A stretch of DNA of 64,000 nucleotides from contig CAWFBW010000011.1 of the NCBI GenBank assembly GCA_963814165.1, forward strand, positions 310,001 to 374,000. The letters run 5' to 3'. The DNA comes from DASRAA01 sp963814165 (lineage in GTDB: Bacteria; Acidobacteriota; Terriglobia; Terriglobales; Acidobacteriaceae). A model generated the notes under the pieces. That model saw only the letters and a list, made by a program, of their open reading frames with translations. It was not told where the DNA came from and searched no databases. A program made the translations under genes and the position numbers. Below, one piece after another: positions 53,406-62,181 of the stretch (position 1 is its first letter; every line of letters begins with the position of its first letter).

Positions 53406-54176
53406 ATGGCGATTTCCGCGGTGATTGTGGATGACGAGCAACTGGCGCGGGAAGAGCTTGCGTTCCTGCTGAAAGACTGCGATGTGGACGTCGTGGCGCA
53501 GGGCAAAAATGGCGTCGAAGCGGTGAACCTCATCAAGGAATTGTTGCCCGACATCGTTTTTCTGGACGTGCAGATGCCGGGGTTGGACGGCTTCGGGGTA
53601 CTGAAGAAGCTGCTTGATCGCAAAGTTGCCATGCCTCAAATCGTGTTTGCGACAGCGTTTGACCAGTATGCAGTGAAGGCGTTTGAAGTGAATGCGGTGG
53701 ATTATCTGCTCAAGCCGTTCGACAAGCAACGTGTCGCACAGGCGGTGGAGAAAGCGAAGAAGAAGCTGGGTTCGGCGGCGACCCCAACGGGCCAGATCGA
53801 TACCCTGGTGAAGATGCTGGAGCAGCAGCAGCGCCCGCAGGCCGCGAAGGTGCTGCTGAAATCGGGGGGGCGGTTGCTGCTGGTTGACCAGAAGGACATT
53901 TGCTACGCGTCAATCGAGGACGGCATCATCACCGTGGTAGCGACCAACATGGAAGGGCAATCGAATTGCCGGACCCTTGAGGAGTTGCTGGACTCGCTGG
54001 ATCCCAACATATTTTGGCGGGCACACCGGTCGTATTTGGTGAATATTCAGCGCATCAAGGAAGTTGTACCTTGGTTCAAGAGTTCCTACCAAATCCGCAT
54101 GGATGACCGGAAACAGGCGGAAATTCCGGTGAGCCGGGCGCAAACCAAACGGCTGCGGGAACTCTTCAACTTGTAG
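53406..54176 (+). CDS. LytTR-family response regulator
   Basis: 256 residues from ATG 53406 with GGGAGCAGGA before it. Receiver: AVIVDDEQLAREELAFLL, phospho-Asp in IVFLDVQMPGLDG, Lys in YLLKPFDK. LytTR DNA-binding domain from about 150: GGRLLLVDQKDICYASIEDG, CRTLEELLDSLDPNIFWRAH, RSYLVNIQRIKEV. A histidine kinase (LytS type) is not adjacent. In between lies a Gln-rich helix. It probably controls a few promoters; TATACT at 53371 may be its own -10 element. Confidence 0.93.
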   Translation: MAISAVIVDDEQLAREELAFLLKDCDVDVVAQGKNGVEAVNLIKELLPDIVFLDVQMPGLDGFGVLKKLLDRKVAMPQIVFATAFDQYAVKAFEVNAVDYLLKPFDKQRVAQAVEKAKKKLGSAATPTGQIDTLVKMLEQQQRPQAAKVLLKSGGRLLLVDQKDICYASIEDGIITVVATNMEGQSNCRTLEELLDSLDPNIFWRAHRSYLVNIQRIKEVVPWFKSSYQIRMDDRKQAEIPVSRAQTKRLRELFNL

Positions 54177-54194
54177 ATTGGCACGAAGGATCCG

Positions 54195-55001
54195 CTAGCC
54201 GTTTTTCTTCTCTTGCAGCTTGCGGACGATTTTCGTCACGGTTGCGCGCGGAGAAATGCGGAGCATCTCGACTCCGAGACGATTCTTCCAGCCTGGAATG
54301 ACGATTCGCTTGCCCCGCTTCAAGCCTTCGTAGCCGAGACGGGCTACGTCCCGCACGTCTACCATCAGCGGACTATTCATCATCGCGGTGCCTTGCAGGT
54401 AAGCGCGCTGCTGGAAATTGGTCTTAACCGGGCCGGGACAGAGACAGGTCACGGTTACTCCGGTACCATCCAATTCTTCAGCCAAAGCCTCGCTGAAACT
54501 TAGAAGGTAGGCTTTGCTGGCGTAGTAGACGGACATAAATGGGCCGGGCTGGAATGCCGCCGTGCTGGCGACGTTCAGGATGCCTCCTTCGCGAGCGCGG
54601 ATTTGAGGCAGGAATAACTTGGTGAGATGGGTGGCGGCGACCATGTTTACCTGCATCATTTCGGCTTCTTGAGACCAATCGGTCGCGAGGAAGGATCCGG
54701 CCAGTCCGAAGCCAGCGTTATTTACCAGCACGTCGAGAAGGAAGCCGGCTTCCTGCAGCTCCTGATACAGCTCGGCCGAAGCATGGGGGTGAGCCAGGTC
54801 TTTGGGGGCGATGCGCACCGTGATGCTGTAACGGGCCTGGAGATCATCGGCAATCTGACGCAGGGTGCTGCGGTTTCGCGCCAGCAGCACGAGGCGGTAT
54901 CCATCGCGGGCGAAGAGGTGCGCCAGTTCGAGGCCAATACCACTTGACGCGCCCGTGATCAGCGCAGTTTTAGGAGCAAAAAACGGGGAGCTTGTAGTCA
55001 C
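54195..55001 (-). CDS. Short-chain dehydrogenase/reductase
   Basis: 268 residues. Rossmann motif TGASSGIGLELAHLFARDGY, LVNNAGFGLAGSFL (NNAG), Ser in NVASTAAFQ, catalytic YYASKAYLLSFSEALAEEL, and CPGPVKTNFQQRA. The arrangement matches DltE-like/SDR subfamilies that act on fatty or ketone substrates; the substrate is not deducible. Convergent with the LytTR gene (18 bp). Confidence 0.92.
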   Translation of the reverse strand: MTTSSPFFAPKTALITGASSGIGLELAHLFARDGYRLVLLARNRSTLRQIADDLQARYSITVRIAPKDLAHPHASAELYQELQEAGFLLDVLVNNAGFGLAGSFLATDWSQEAEMMQVNMVAATHLTKLFLPQIRAREGGILNVASTAAFQPGPFMSVYYASKAYLLSFSEALAEELDGTGVTVTCLCPGPVKTNFQQRAYLQGTAMMNSPLMVDVRDVARLGYEGLKRGKRIVIPGWKNRLGVEMLRISPRATVTKIVRKLQEKKNG

Positions 55002-55045
55002 GAATCAGTTATAACGAAAATCGGGACCTGATGCTGAATCTGCTC

Positions 55046-55444
55046 TCATGGGGCACTGTTTTTCAATTCCAGGAAAGTGATGATTTGCCAGCGCTGCGGC
55101 TTGGGCAATTGCGCCCAACCCGGCATGCCCTTGTTGAGGTCGCCGTTGGTGATGAACCAGAAGATCTCACCCGGCGACGCAGCCTTGACTTTCGCGCTGG
55201 TTAAGGACGGCGCGGGGCCCATTCCCTTTAAATCACTGCCATGGCACTGCGCGCAGTTCTGTGAAAAGAGCTTCTTGCCTCCTGCCGCAGCCTGGGCGTT
55301 GCCCGCGAATGGATTCTTCATTTCTCCAGCCGAGGCGGGAGCGTTATGGAAGCTTTGCGCTAAGCTGTTCGGCGTGATGGAAAGAACTGCAGCAGCCATT
55401 CCAATAATGGCGTAGTTTGCGGCCCTGCTTGAGCGTCTCGTCAA
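55046..55444 (-). CDS. Small exported c-type cytochrome
   Basis: 132 residues from TTG 55444, chosen for the GAGGAGG immediately upstream. Signal segment IIGMAAAVLSITPNSLAQ, one haem motif CAQCH in LFSQNCAQCHGSDLKGMGPA, and the distal Met ligand probably in GDLNKGMPGWAQLP. It is a monohaem electron carrier of periplasm or outer surface. The gene lies 34 bp after the outer-membrane-like gene and probably shares its promoter and the operators at 56404-56499. Confidence 0.92.
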   Translation of the reverse strand: MTRRSSRAANYAIIGMAAAVLSITPNSLAQSFHNAPASAGEMKNPFAGNAQAAAGGKKLFSQNCAQCHGSDLKGMGPAPSLTSAKVKAASPGEIFWFITNGDLNKGMPGWAQLPKPQRWQIITFLELKNSAP

Positions 55445-55478
55445 GAATTCCTCCTCTGCTGCATTTTACAAGGGAGGA

Positions 55479-56351
55479 TCAATGAAATAGTTTCTCGATC
55501 TTGCGTCGAAACCCGCTAATCTCGTATTGCACTCCGAAGCGCAACATGGCGCGGTAGCTTGCATCCGTCAGGCCAAATGTTGGCGAGATCTTGAAGAGCG
55601 TATTTCCAACCTGCCAGGAAAGCACCGGGGCAACGTACTGCGATGTGCCGTGAACCGTAAATTTATCAGCGGTGCCGAGTCCGCCATAGAACTCAACTCC
55701 CGCCTGAAAATTTTCGCGGCAAAATGTGCATTCATCCGGAGAGGCGAGAAGTGACAGCGGACGGCTGACTGCAGCCGAGTAGCCGAATTCCCACGGTTCG
55801 CCAGAAAGGTTCTTTTCGGCGATGAAGTCCTCGGCGATGTTCCAGCCGTTGAGGTTGCTCGACAAGATTAGCTTGGTCTCGAGTTCGCGTTCACGCTCGC
55901 GGCTGGCAATCTCGTTTGGGACCAAAGCGTCGTATTGGGAGTCGAAGCCAACAACCTCGAGGAGGCTTTTGTCGGCTCCGTTGGTGTCTTCATACTCGAT
56001 GTAAAAGACAGGATTGACGATGTGTTCGTGCATCAGAAGGCGAAAACGGTTTTCCCAGCGAAAGCCGGTGAAGATCGTGCTCTCGTCGGCGGTGGTCTGG
56101 CCGTCAAGGTAGAACTCGGTGGTCCACCAGCCTTTCGCACCGTATTCGAATTCGGTCACACCCGCCAGGAACTGGTTGCCGCCAGCAGGTGCGGCGGTGA
56201 GGCCCTCCATTTCGATTTCCAGGTTGCCCGGTTCCTCCATGGTCTGGTCATAGGTGACAAAGTAGGGCCGGTCGCCCGCGAAGGCATGTGAAACGGAGAA
56301 CCAAAGCAGACAAATCAGGCCAAAGGCGCGGAGAGAAGCGGTGTTGATCAT
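55479..56351 (-). CDS. Exported outer-membrane-like protein of unknown function
   Basis: 290 residues from ATG 56351. Signal peptide LRAFGLICLLWFSVSHAFA; then alternating hydrophobic strands ending in aromatic residues (YFVTYDQTMEEPGNLEIEME, GWWTTEFYLDGQT, FRLLMHEHIVNPVFYIEYED, ISPTFGLTDASYRAMLRFGV), as in a beta-barrel. A DECTFCRE segment has a CxxC. No family recognised. It is divergent from the Fur-family regulator and precedes the cytochrome gene, so metal- or redox-controlled respiration or uptake is plausible. Confidence 0.75.
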   Translation of the reverse strand: MINTASLRAFGLICLLWFSVSHAFAGDRPYFVTYDQTMEEPGNLEIEMEGLTAAPAGGNQFLAGVTEFEYGAKGWWTTEFYLDGQTTADESTIFTGFRWENRFRLLMHEHIVNPVFYIEYEDTNGADKSLLEVVGFDSQYDALVPNEIASRERERELETKLILSSNLNGWNIAEDFIAEKNLSGEPWEFGYSAAVSRPLSLLASPDECTFCRENFQAGVEFYGGLGTADKFTVHGTSQYVAPVLSWQVGNTLFKISPTFGLTDASYRAMLRFGVQYEISGFRRKIEKLFH

Positions 56352-56403
56352 GGAAGACCTCAATCAAATTGGAGACCGATGGACGGTGGAAGATATCTTC
56401 ATA

Positions 56404-56422
56404 GTTGCAACGCGTTTGCAAC
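56404..56422. promoter_or_regulatory. Operator 1, GTTGCA-N7-TGCAAC
   Basis: GTTGCAACGCGTTTGCAAC is a perfect 19-bp palindrome in the divergent region between the outer-membrane-like gene and the Fur-family gene. It shares half-sites and spacing with operator 2. Confidence 0.75.
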
Positions 56423-56480
56423 TGTGATATCAATATTAGAAATCGGCGAAGGGTGAAGCGCAACTACCCGGAGAAATATA

Positions 56481-56509
56481 GTTGCATCGGCGTTGCAACT
56501 TGATGCAAC
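56481..56509. promoter_or_regulatory. Operator 2, GTTGCA-N7-TGCAAC plus extra half-site
   Basis: GTTGCATCGGCGTTGCAAC (56481-56499) repeats the architecture of operator 1, and a further TGCAAC at 56504 makes an overlapping GTTGCA-N6-TGCAAC. It is 24-52 bp before the Fur-family start, fitting autoregulation. Confidence 0.75.
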
Positions 56510-56532
56510 GCCATGAAAGGGATAAGGGGACA

Positions 56533-56979
56533 ATGCCGCTACCGCAGACTGCTACGCCGGGAGCACTACAGAACGCGCTCTTGAGCCGTGGAATCAGGCT
56601 CACCCGACAGCGCCGGATAATTCTGGAGATCATTGAGACTGCCAGCCAGCATCTCGACGCCGCTCAGATTCTGCGCAAGGCAGCCAAGATTGACCCCGAC
56701 ATCAACCGCGTGACGGTGTATCGAACACTGGCGCTGCTCAAGCGGCAAGGGCTGATCGATGAGTTGGACCTGCTGCATGTCAAGGGCGACGGGCACTTCT
56801 ACGAGAGACGGCCGCAGCGGGACCATATGCACATGACGTGCTTGAGATGCGGCGGCGTGCAGGAATTCGAGAGCGAGCTGTTCGACCGGGTGAAAGGGCA
56901 GGTAGAGCGAGACTGCCAGTTTCACATCCTGGTCGCGCGCTTTGAGATTGGCGGGTACTGCGCGAAATGCAGGAAATAG
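56533..56979 (+). CDS. Fur-family metal or peroxide-responsive repressor
   Basis: 148 residues from ATG 56533 (AAGGGGACA upstream). Winged helix: LLSRGIRLTRQRRIILEIIE, INRVTVYRTLALLKRQGLID. Dimerisation part with regulatory metal ligands in FYERRPQRDHMHMTCLRCGG and FHILVARFEIGGYCAKC; both structural CxxC pairs (CLRC and CAKC) are present. Whether it senses iron, zinc, manganese or peroxide cannot be decided; the His-rich HMHM differs from the usual HHDH. Two matching palindromes precede it and a terminator follows. Confidence 0.92.
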   Translation: MPLPQTATPGALQNALLSRGIRLTRQRRIILEIIETASQHLDAAQILRKAAKIDPDINRVTVYRTLALLKRQGLIDELDLLHVKGDGHFYERRPQRDHMHMTCLRCGGVQEFESELFDRVKGQVERDCQFHILVARFEIGGYCAKCRK

Positions 56980-56999
56980 CAGTTTTGCCTGTCCGAACC

Positions 57000-57029
57000 A
57001 AAAGCGCGCGACAGAGGCCGCGCGCTTTT
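57000..57029. terminator. Bidirectional intrinsic terminator
   Basis: AAAAGCGCGCG-ACAGAGGC-CGCGCGCTTTT, a perfect 11-bp stem between the convergent Fur-family and aldolase genes. Confidence 0.9.
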
Positions 57030-57057
57030 GTTCTCGATGCGGCACAAGGGCCGGTTC

Positions 57058-58056
57058 CTACTTGCTGGTAAGAGCCGGCTCCGGCACCTCGTAGATGCTG
57101 TACCACGAAGTCGCGGCCTTCAGGGCGTTGTTGACGTTCTGAATGTTCTTGACACCCTCATCCTTGAGCCATGCATCGAAGGCAGCCCCGCCCTTTTCGG
57201 CGAAGATCGGGATGCCGTCTTTCCAGGTGGCGCGTCCGCAGAGGACGCCGTTGAACTTGACGCCTGCCTCCTTGGCAAACTCCAGGTCTTCGATGAATTC
57301 CGCATTGCTGACGCCAGCCGACAGGTAGATGAACGGCTTGGTCGTTGCGGTTGCGGCGGCACGGTAGTGATCAAGCGCTTCGGCCTTGGCGAAGGCCTTG
57401 GGGCCCTTGAAGGACTTGGCGCCTTCCACATACTGGAGGTTGACGGGGATTTCGACTTTCAGCACATCCACGCCGTAGCGGTCCTTGGAGAACTCTCGCA
57501 TGGAGTCGGCCACGACTTTGGGCTTGAGGGCTGCGAACTCGGGCCCTTTGTCTTCCAAGCCTTCCTTGTAGCCAATCAGCTCGAGGAAAAACGGGATGTC
57601 GTTGGCGCGGCACTCGTCGCCGATGCGCTCGGTCCAGGCGTGCTTATGGTCGTTGATCTTGGCATCGTCAAAAGGCGAGTAGTAGAGCAGTATCTTGATG
57701 CAGTCGGCGCCAGCTTCCTTGAGGCGGCGGACGGACCAAACGTCGAGCAAATCAGGCAGGCGTCCGGTCACCTTCGCGTCGTAGCCGGTCTTCTCATAGG
57801 CCAACAGCAGGCCGGACCCCTTGGCGCGACGCTTGGAGGGTTCCAGACCCCATTCGGGATCTAACAGAATTGCGCTGGCGTGTTTGGTAAGAACTTCGGT
57901 CACGTAAGACTTGAATTCGGTCAAACCCTCGTCGGTGGCCCGGGTTCCTAGGGCTTTCTTGAGGGAACCGCGCTGGTCCATTGCGGCTGCGGCGATGACC
58001 CCGTTTTCGTTCGAAACATTCTTCATTCCCTGAAGTTTTCCAGGTGTAAGTTTCAC
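57058..58056 (-). CDS. lacD: Tagatose-1,6-bisphosphate aldolase (LacD-type class I aldolase)
   Basis: 332 residues from GTG 58056, with GGAGG upstream; start set by family N terminus KLTPGKLQGMKNVSNENGVI. Schiff-base aldolase: IAAAAMDQRGSLKKALG, ILLDPEWGLEPSKR, catalytic Lys region CIKILLYYSPFD, PFFLELIGYKEG, VDVLKVEIPVN and PFIYLSAGVSNAEF. Family members cleave tagatose- or fructose-1,6-bisphosphate; LacD itself takes several ketose-bisphosphates, so a sugar-specific role is open. Without a lac or tag operon, a glycolytic use is likely. Confidence 0.87.
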   Translation of the reverse strand: MKLTPGKLQGMKNVSNENGVIAAAAMDQRGSLKKALGTRATDEGLTEFKSYVTEVLTKHASAILLDPEWGLEPSKRRAKGSGLLLAYEKTGYDAKVTGRLPDLLDVWSVRRLKEAGADCIKILLYYSPFDDAKINDHKHAWTERIGDECRANDIPFFLELIGYKEGLEDKGPEFAALKPKVVADSMREFSKDRYGVDVLKVEIPVNLQYVEGAKSFKGPKAFAKAEALDHYRAAATATTKPFIYLSAGVSNAEFIEDLEFAKEAGVKFNGVLCGRATWKDGIPIFAEKGGAAFDAWLKDEGVKNIQNVNNALKAATSWYSIYEVPEPALTSK

Positions 58057-58194
58057 GGCAAACCTCCCGAGGCGCGGCGCGCCCGATATAAATTTGTGAT
58101 CCGGCCTTACTAATAATGGCTGGCCCTGCAAAATACAGGACTCATTATTCTAAATGAATCCACGGACGCCAGGCAGGACTTGCCGGGAATTAGC

Positions 58195-58963
58195 CTATTT
58201 CGCGCCTCCGAGCGGCAAATTCGCCAGTATGGCGCGCTGCTGCGTGATTAGCGACTCCACTCCTTTCCGAGCCAACGACATCATCTCAGCAAGTTGGCTG
58301 TCATCGAACGGACGGTGTTCAGCGGTCGCCTGTACTTCCACAAGTTTCCCGCTACCCGTGACGACCATATTCATGTCAACGTCGGCGCGGGAGTCTTCTT
58401 CGTAGCAGAGGTCGAGCATGGCGACTCCGTCAACGATGCCGACGCTGGTGGCGGCGACGAAATCGCTGATCGGTGAGGCCTTGAGGGCACCGCTTTCGAG
58501 CATGGCTTTAATGCCAGACCCAATGCGACGAATGCGCCGGTGATGGAGGCAGTGCGAGTGCCACCGTCTGCCTGAATGACATCGCAGTCGATGAAAACGG
58601 TGCGCTCGCCCAGTTTTTCATATCGGTGACCGCACGAAGCGATCGGCCAATGAGACGCTGAATCTCGTGGGTCCGACCGCCAGCGCGTCCTTTGGTGACT
58701 TCCCGAGGCGAACGGGTCAGGGTGGCGCGAGGAAGCATTCCGTACTCGGCGGTAACCCAGCCTTTTCCGGTGTTTCGCAGGAATTGCGGGACGGTATCTT
58801 CGATGCTAGCGGTGCAGACGACGCGAGTGTTTCCCACGTCAATGAGGCAGGAACCCTCGGCGAGGGAAATGTAGTTCGGGACGATATTGACCGGCCGTAG
58901 TTGGTCGCAGGCGCGATTATCGGAGCGATAGACCATAAGAGGCGATTGTATGCGTTCAGACAT
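58195..58963 (-). CDS. rph: Ribonuclease PH (two frameshifts in the assembly)
   Basis: Phosphorolytic 3'-5' exoribonuclease that trims tRNA 3' ends. N-terminal part MSERIQSPLMVYRSDNRACD, LRPVNIVPNY, GNTRVVCTASIEDTVPQFLR, GWVTAEYGMLPRATLTRSPR and EIQRLIGRSLRAVTDM is intact; the C-terminal part SPISDFVAATSVGIVDG, AMLDLCYEEDSRADVDMNMV and TGSGKLVEVQATAEH is in another frame. Two missing bases explain it: one in a run of five A (58614-58618 on the plus strand as T5), one near 58505. Corrected length is about 256 residues. The enzyme is widely conserved, which favours sequence error over loss. Confidence 0.88.
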
Positions 58964-59841
58964 CCGGAGAGTTAAACCTCACGTCGGTGTGTTGCCTAGC
59001 TACCACACGCTGTTTCTGTGTTATAGCGTTGTAGTGCAGAAAACTGTTATATTTTTTTCGTCGTGTTGTTTAGAATCAATGGGTTAGCCGTAAATTGTTT
59101 GCAACTCATTGAAATATAAATAAGTTATGTCTATTCATTTCATTTCAAAGGTAGTTATAACGGCGATTTTCGTACATTGTTCGCCAAAGTAAGATGGAGT
59201 GCCGCCGTCCCGCCGGGCGGGACCGGCTCCCATCAAGAAGGGCATGCTAGACGCGGCGCTGAATCGCCGCTCTACCAGTGAGTTTTCAAAGAGCCGGAGG
59301 CGGTTGCGCCAAGGCCAGACCGTAGAGACACATATCCCTGTGCCTCACGATTGCATTATTACGGGACCGGCGACGAAGTGGCAAGGACGCAGGACACGTC
59401 GCCTTGTGATAAGCAGAGATATTTTTGAAGTTTCAAGCTTCGAAAAACACCATGCAGCCGCTGCCGAGTTGGGTGGAGACCCATTAGCGCTAACTTAAGA
59501 ATTCTTTCGGCTTTGCCCGTAATCCGGCCGCAACAGCAGTCGGCCAGAGACCAGATGTACGAAATGCCGACTATACGTCCAGGTGGTCACGGCCGTAGGA
59601 TTTCGGTTGTTTGTGTTTCGAAGTGATGATGGCTCTGTCAGAAAATGCCGATGAATGCAGAAGAATTTCAGCTATTTCTGAGGATGCACATCGCGAGTGC
59701 CGGCGGGGCTCCTATAAAAAAAGCTGACAAACAGCCCGTTCATTGCCATCAGCAGGAACCTCCATCAGTGGTAGGGATGAGACTCAGGAGGCACGAAACA
59801 AATGGAGTTGGGGACGGCAGCAAAAGGGGCACACCGAAAAG
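58964..59841. other. AT-rich intergenic region at the border of the biosynthetic cluster
   Basis: About 880 bp. 59020-59170 is strongly AT-rich (ATTTTTTTCGTCG, TTGAAATATAAATAAG) and may hold the rph promoter. An inverted repeat ATTTTTGAAG/CTTCGAAAAA (59421-59446) is visible. Open frames at 59199-59498 and 59645-59845 look non-coding. It marks the switch to lower-GC sequence. Confidence 0.5.
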
Positions 59842-61152
59842 CTAGGTTGTTGGTAGAGATACCCCGTCTTTCTTCCTCCAAGTCTCCTTTCGTAAGATCA
59901 AAATGGATGGAATTGATGGTCGGTGTAACCGTAGGTAGTAATGACCAATACCAGCCAAACCCAACATGAGGTTAGGAGTTTCGCCAACACGGGTTCCACA
60001 AGGCCATGGTGTCCTTCGCGCGGAATAGCGTTCAATGCCGGAGTTGGCGACAGCTAAAGCAAGTGTAGCCTCCTCTGTTGATTCCGAGTTTAGAATCTCC
60101 GCTCCGTAAACGAGAGCCTCGGCGTTGCCGATGAGACCATGGCACATCGAGAAATTTCCCGTCCAAGTCTCAAGTGCCGAATCGATCGAAGCACGTGTCG
60201 TCTTTAGAGCCACAATTGCTTCGGCTTTGCAAACCCCATCGTTTAGAATTTCGTAGGCACGTAAACGGGAAAGTGCAATTCCTGGCGCACCGTGACACCA
60301 AAACGTCAAATATGAATGGGGTCGGTTTTTCCGGTACGGCGAGGAAGGATCCTTGCGAAAATCCGGCCAGTTCGCAATGCCAGGGTCAAACCAATGACGC
60401 TCATATTTAAAAGCTAGCGAAGCTGCATCACGGTACTTCGAAACTCCTGTGGCGTGAAACAGCTCTAATAGTGCATATGCGGCACCCGCCGCGCCATGTG
60501 AAAACCCCGTCAAATTGTGTTGATTCGGCAAGCCATGCGATTCCCACGAGTATCCAGTCGCAGCCTTATTCGCGGTTTCCAACAGTTCTTCACCCAAACG
60601 GATGGCATAATCCAGGAGCGAAGAATCACCAAGAATGTGATTTAAGACGACTAGCCCGGCAATCGCTCCCGCTCTGCCCGACATAAGGTCATATTCGCGC
60701 TTGTCATAACTATCTGAGAAAGATCGCTCCAGCAGTTGCAGGGCCTGATTGTGCAGCATGGGCTCGCCTAAAATCATCGCTACGCGCACTGTAACAAGGG
60801 CAATGCCTATCCAGCCGCTAAAGAGACCCAGTCGAGCGGAGGGCTGTATCGCGTCCACCCGCGAAAGTGCCTGCCGGATCGCACCAAGAGCCAATCGACG
60901 AGCCGCAGGTTCCCCTGTAACTCCAAACAACTCGGCTAGGAACAGTGCAACTCCGCTTGTGCCGGAATACAAGTCCGGACCAAGGTTCCTGTGTGTCACG
61001 CTAGGCTGAAAACGCCCATCGCGCCGCTCGAGCGGTTCGGCTCCCATCCAGTTACAACGGTCCTCATGCCAGAACGCCTGTTCTGAGATACGCCGGCCTA
61101 TGTCCTCCGCCGTCTTCAAGAACTCCCCTGCTGGTGTACTTATCGAAGTCAC
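59842..61152 (-). CDS. LanC-like lanthionine synthetase cyclase
   Basis: 436 residues from GTG 61152, one base after the HopA1 stop (coupled). Alpha/alpha-barrel LanC family: DLYSGTSGVALFLAELFG, LFSGWIGIALVTVRVA, LMSGRAGAIAGLVVLNHI, GFSHGAAGAAYALLELF, FWCHGAPGIALSRL, FSMCHGLIGNAEALVYG and LMLGLAGIGHYYLRL. The zinc ligands are all present: Cys286, then Cys337-His338, matching NisC C284/C330/H331. LanC enzymes add Cys thiols to dehydrated Ser/Thr to form thioether rings. As the dehydratase is split (kinase plus HopA1), this is the cyclase of the local pathway. Confidence 0.92.
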   Translation of the reverse strand: MTSISTPAGEFLKTAEDIGRRISEQAFWHEDRCNWMGAEPLERRDGRFQPSVTHRNLGPDLYSGTSGVALFLAELFGVTGEPAARRLALGAIRQALSRVDAIQPSARLGLFSGWIGIALVTVRVAMILGEPMLHNQALQLLERSFSDSYDKREYDLMSGRAGAIAGLVVLNHILGDSSLLDYAIRLGEELLETANKAATGYSWESHGLPNQHNLTGFSHGAAGAAYALLELFHATGVSKYRDAASLAFKYERHWFDPGIANWPDFRKDPSSPYRKNRPHSYLTFWCHGAPGIALSRLRAYEILNDGVCKAEAIVALKTTRASIDSALETWTGNFSMCHGLIGNAEALVYGAEILNSESTEEATLALAVANSGIERYSARRTPWPCGTRVGETPNLMLGLAGIGHYYLRLHRPSIPSILILRKETWRKKDGVSLPTT

Positions 61153-61153
61153 G

Positions 61154-62165
61154 TTATCCTAACGCTCGAAAGGTATAAACGTCCGTCGAGTTGGGATTTA
61201 AATATGGCTGACTTAGCTTTATCCCTACCGCCGCGTAGTAATCAGTCACGATTCTTAATCGCTCGTCCAGCGATCGTGCGCCTTGTTCATAAGCACGAAT
61301 CATGCCGTCTGCTAAGAGCCGACAACGATGTTGCCCAAAGCTCTCGGTCTGCCCCGGGTCTTCGGCCAGGCCAACACCAGGAGCAATAGCTTTTGTAAAC
61401 ATGGGCGTGTTTGGCTTAAGATAGTGAGCCACCTGCGGATAGACGCGATTCATAATTTCTGCAACCCTCAGATGCTCATCCTGGTGAAGATATACCACTG
61501 CAGCATCGCAGCGGGTATACGATCTAGGATCATTGAGCACTTTCAACCTGAAGAACAGACGGGCTTCGTTCAACAAGCCCGTAGCTTCGCGCACGAAGCT
61601 CTCGGCACCCTCGGCTCTGAGATTCCAATATAGCCTTACGAGAGGCTTCGTTTCGTAAGACTTTTCTTCTTCGTCGCTTAGCGCCATATAATACCCGGGC
61701 GAGATGCCAAGCAATTCCTTCGGCAAGTGCAGTCTCAGCACGGTTCCGTGCTCCCTAGAGCCGCCCTTCGGTATTAAGCAGTCCTCCAGACGCACCCATA
61801 ACGTTAGACCACCCCTCCGCACGACGACCCCGTCCGGCGTGTTTGCCAGGACCTCCCAGCCGTTTTCCCAACAGCCATTGCCCGTGTTTGCGGCTGACAC
61901 TGCCTCAGCAAACACAACCGCATCTGCTACGCCATCGTCGTCGCTCCATACCCGAGATGACGCGGTGCCGCGGATGTAGACGTCGCTGTAAAGCTGGGAC
62001 TGTAGTTGATAAAGAAGGTAATTGCGTGCTGTTTTTTGGAGTCATGACGCGCCTAATACGAGGTGAGAGCCTGGCGGACTCCTTTCCAAACCACGAATAG
62101 CTCGTCGGCGAGTGAAATACCGTCGCCTCTATTGCTAACTTCACCTGCTCAACGTAATCGTCCAT
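61154..62165 (-). CDS. HopA1-family protein, probable phosphoSer/Thr lyase (frameshift in A6 tract)
   Basis: About 336 residues after correction. ATG 62165 (MDDYVEQVKLAIEATVFHSP) follows the kinase stop by 14 bp with AGGA. N-terminal part SYSWFGKESARLSP is in one frame; NYLLYQLQSQLYSDVYIRGT onward, through VRLYWNLRAEGAESFVREAT, PRSYTRCDAAVVYL, FTKAIAPGVGLAEDPGQTES and FGQHRCRLLADGMI, in another. One extra A in a run of six (T6 at 62032-62037 on plus) accounts for it. HopA1-like proteins pair with APH-like kinases in thioamitide and class V lanthipeptide pathways, where they eliminate phosphate. Transcriptional slippage on A6 could also restore the frame. Confidence 0.85.
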
Positions 62166-62181
62166 AACATCCTGGGCAACT

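Noticed and set aside
59199..59845. Two short plus-strand frames as possible leader peptides or an immunity gene of the lanthipeptide cluster
   Set aside because: No ribosome binding site, no Cys-rich core or membrane segment, and opposite to cluster direction; the precursor at 63550 fits far better.
62025..62045. Programmed -1 frameshift at A-AAA-AAC in the HopA1-like gene
   Set aside because: A -1 shift leads into the wrong frame; the continuation lies in the +1 frame, so only a deletion or slippage of one A fits.
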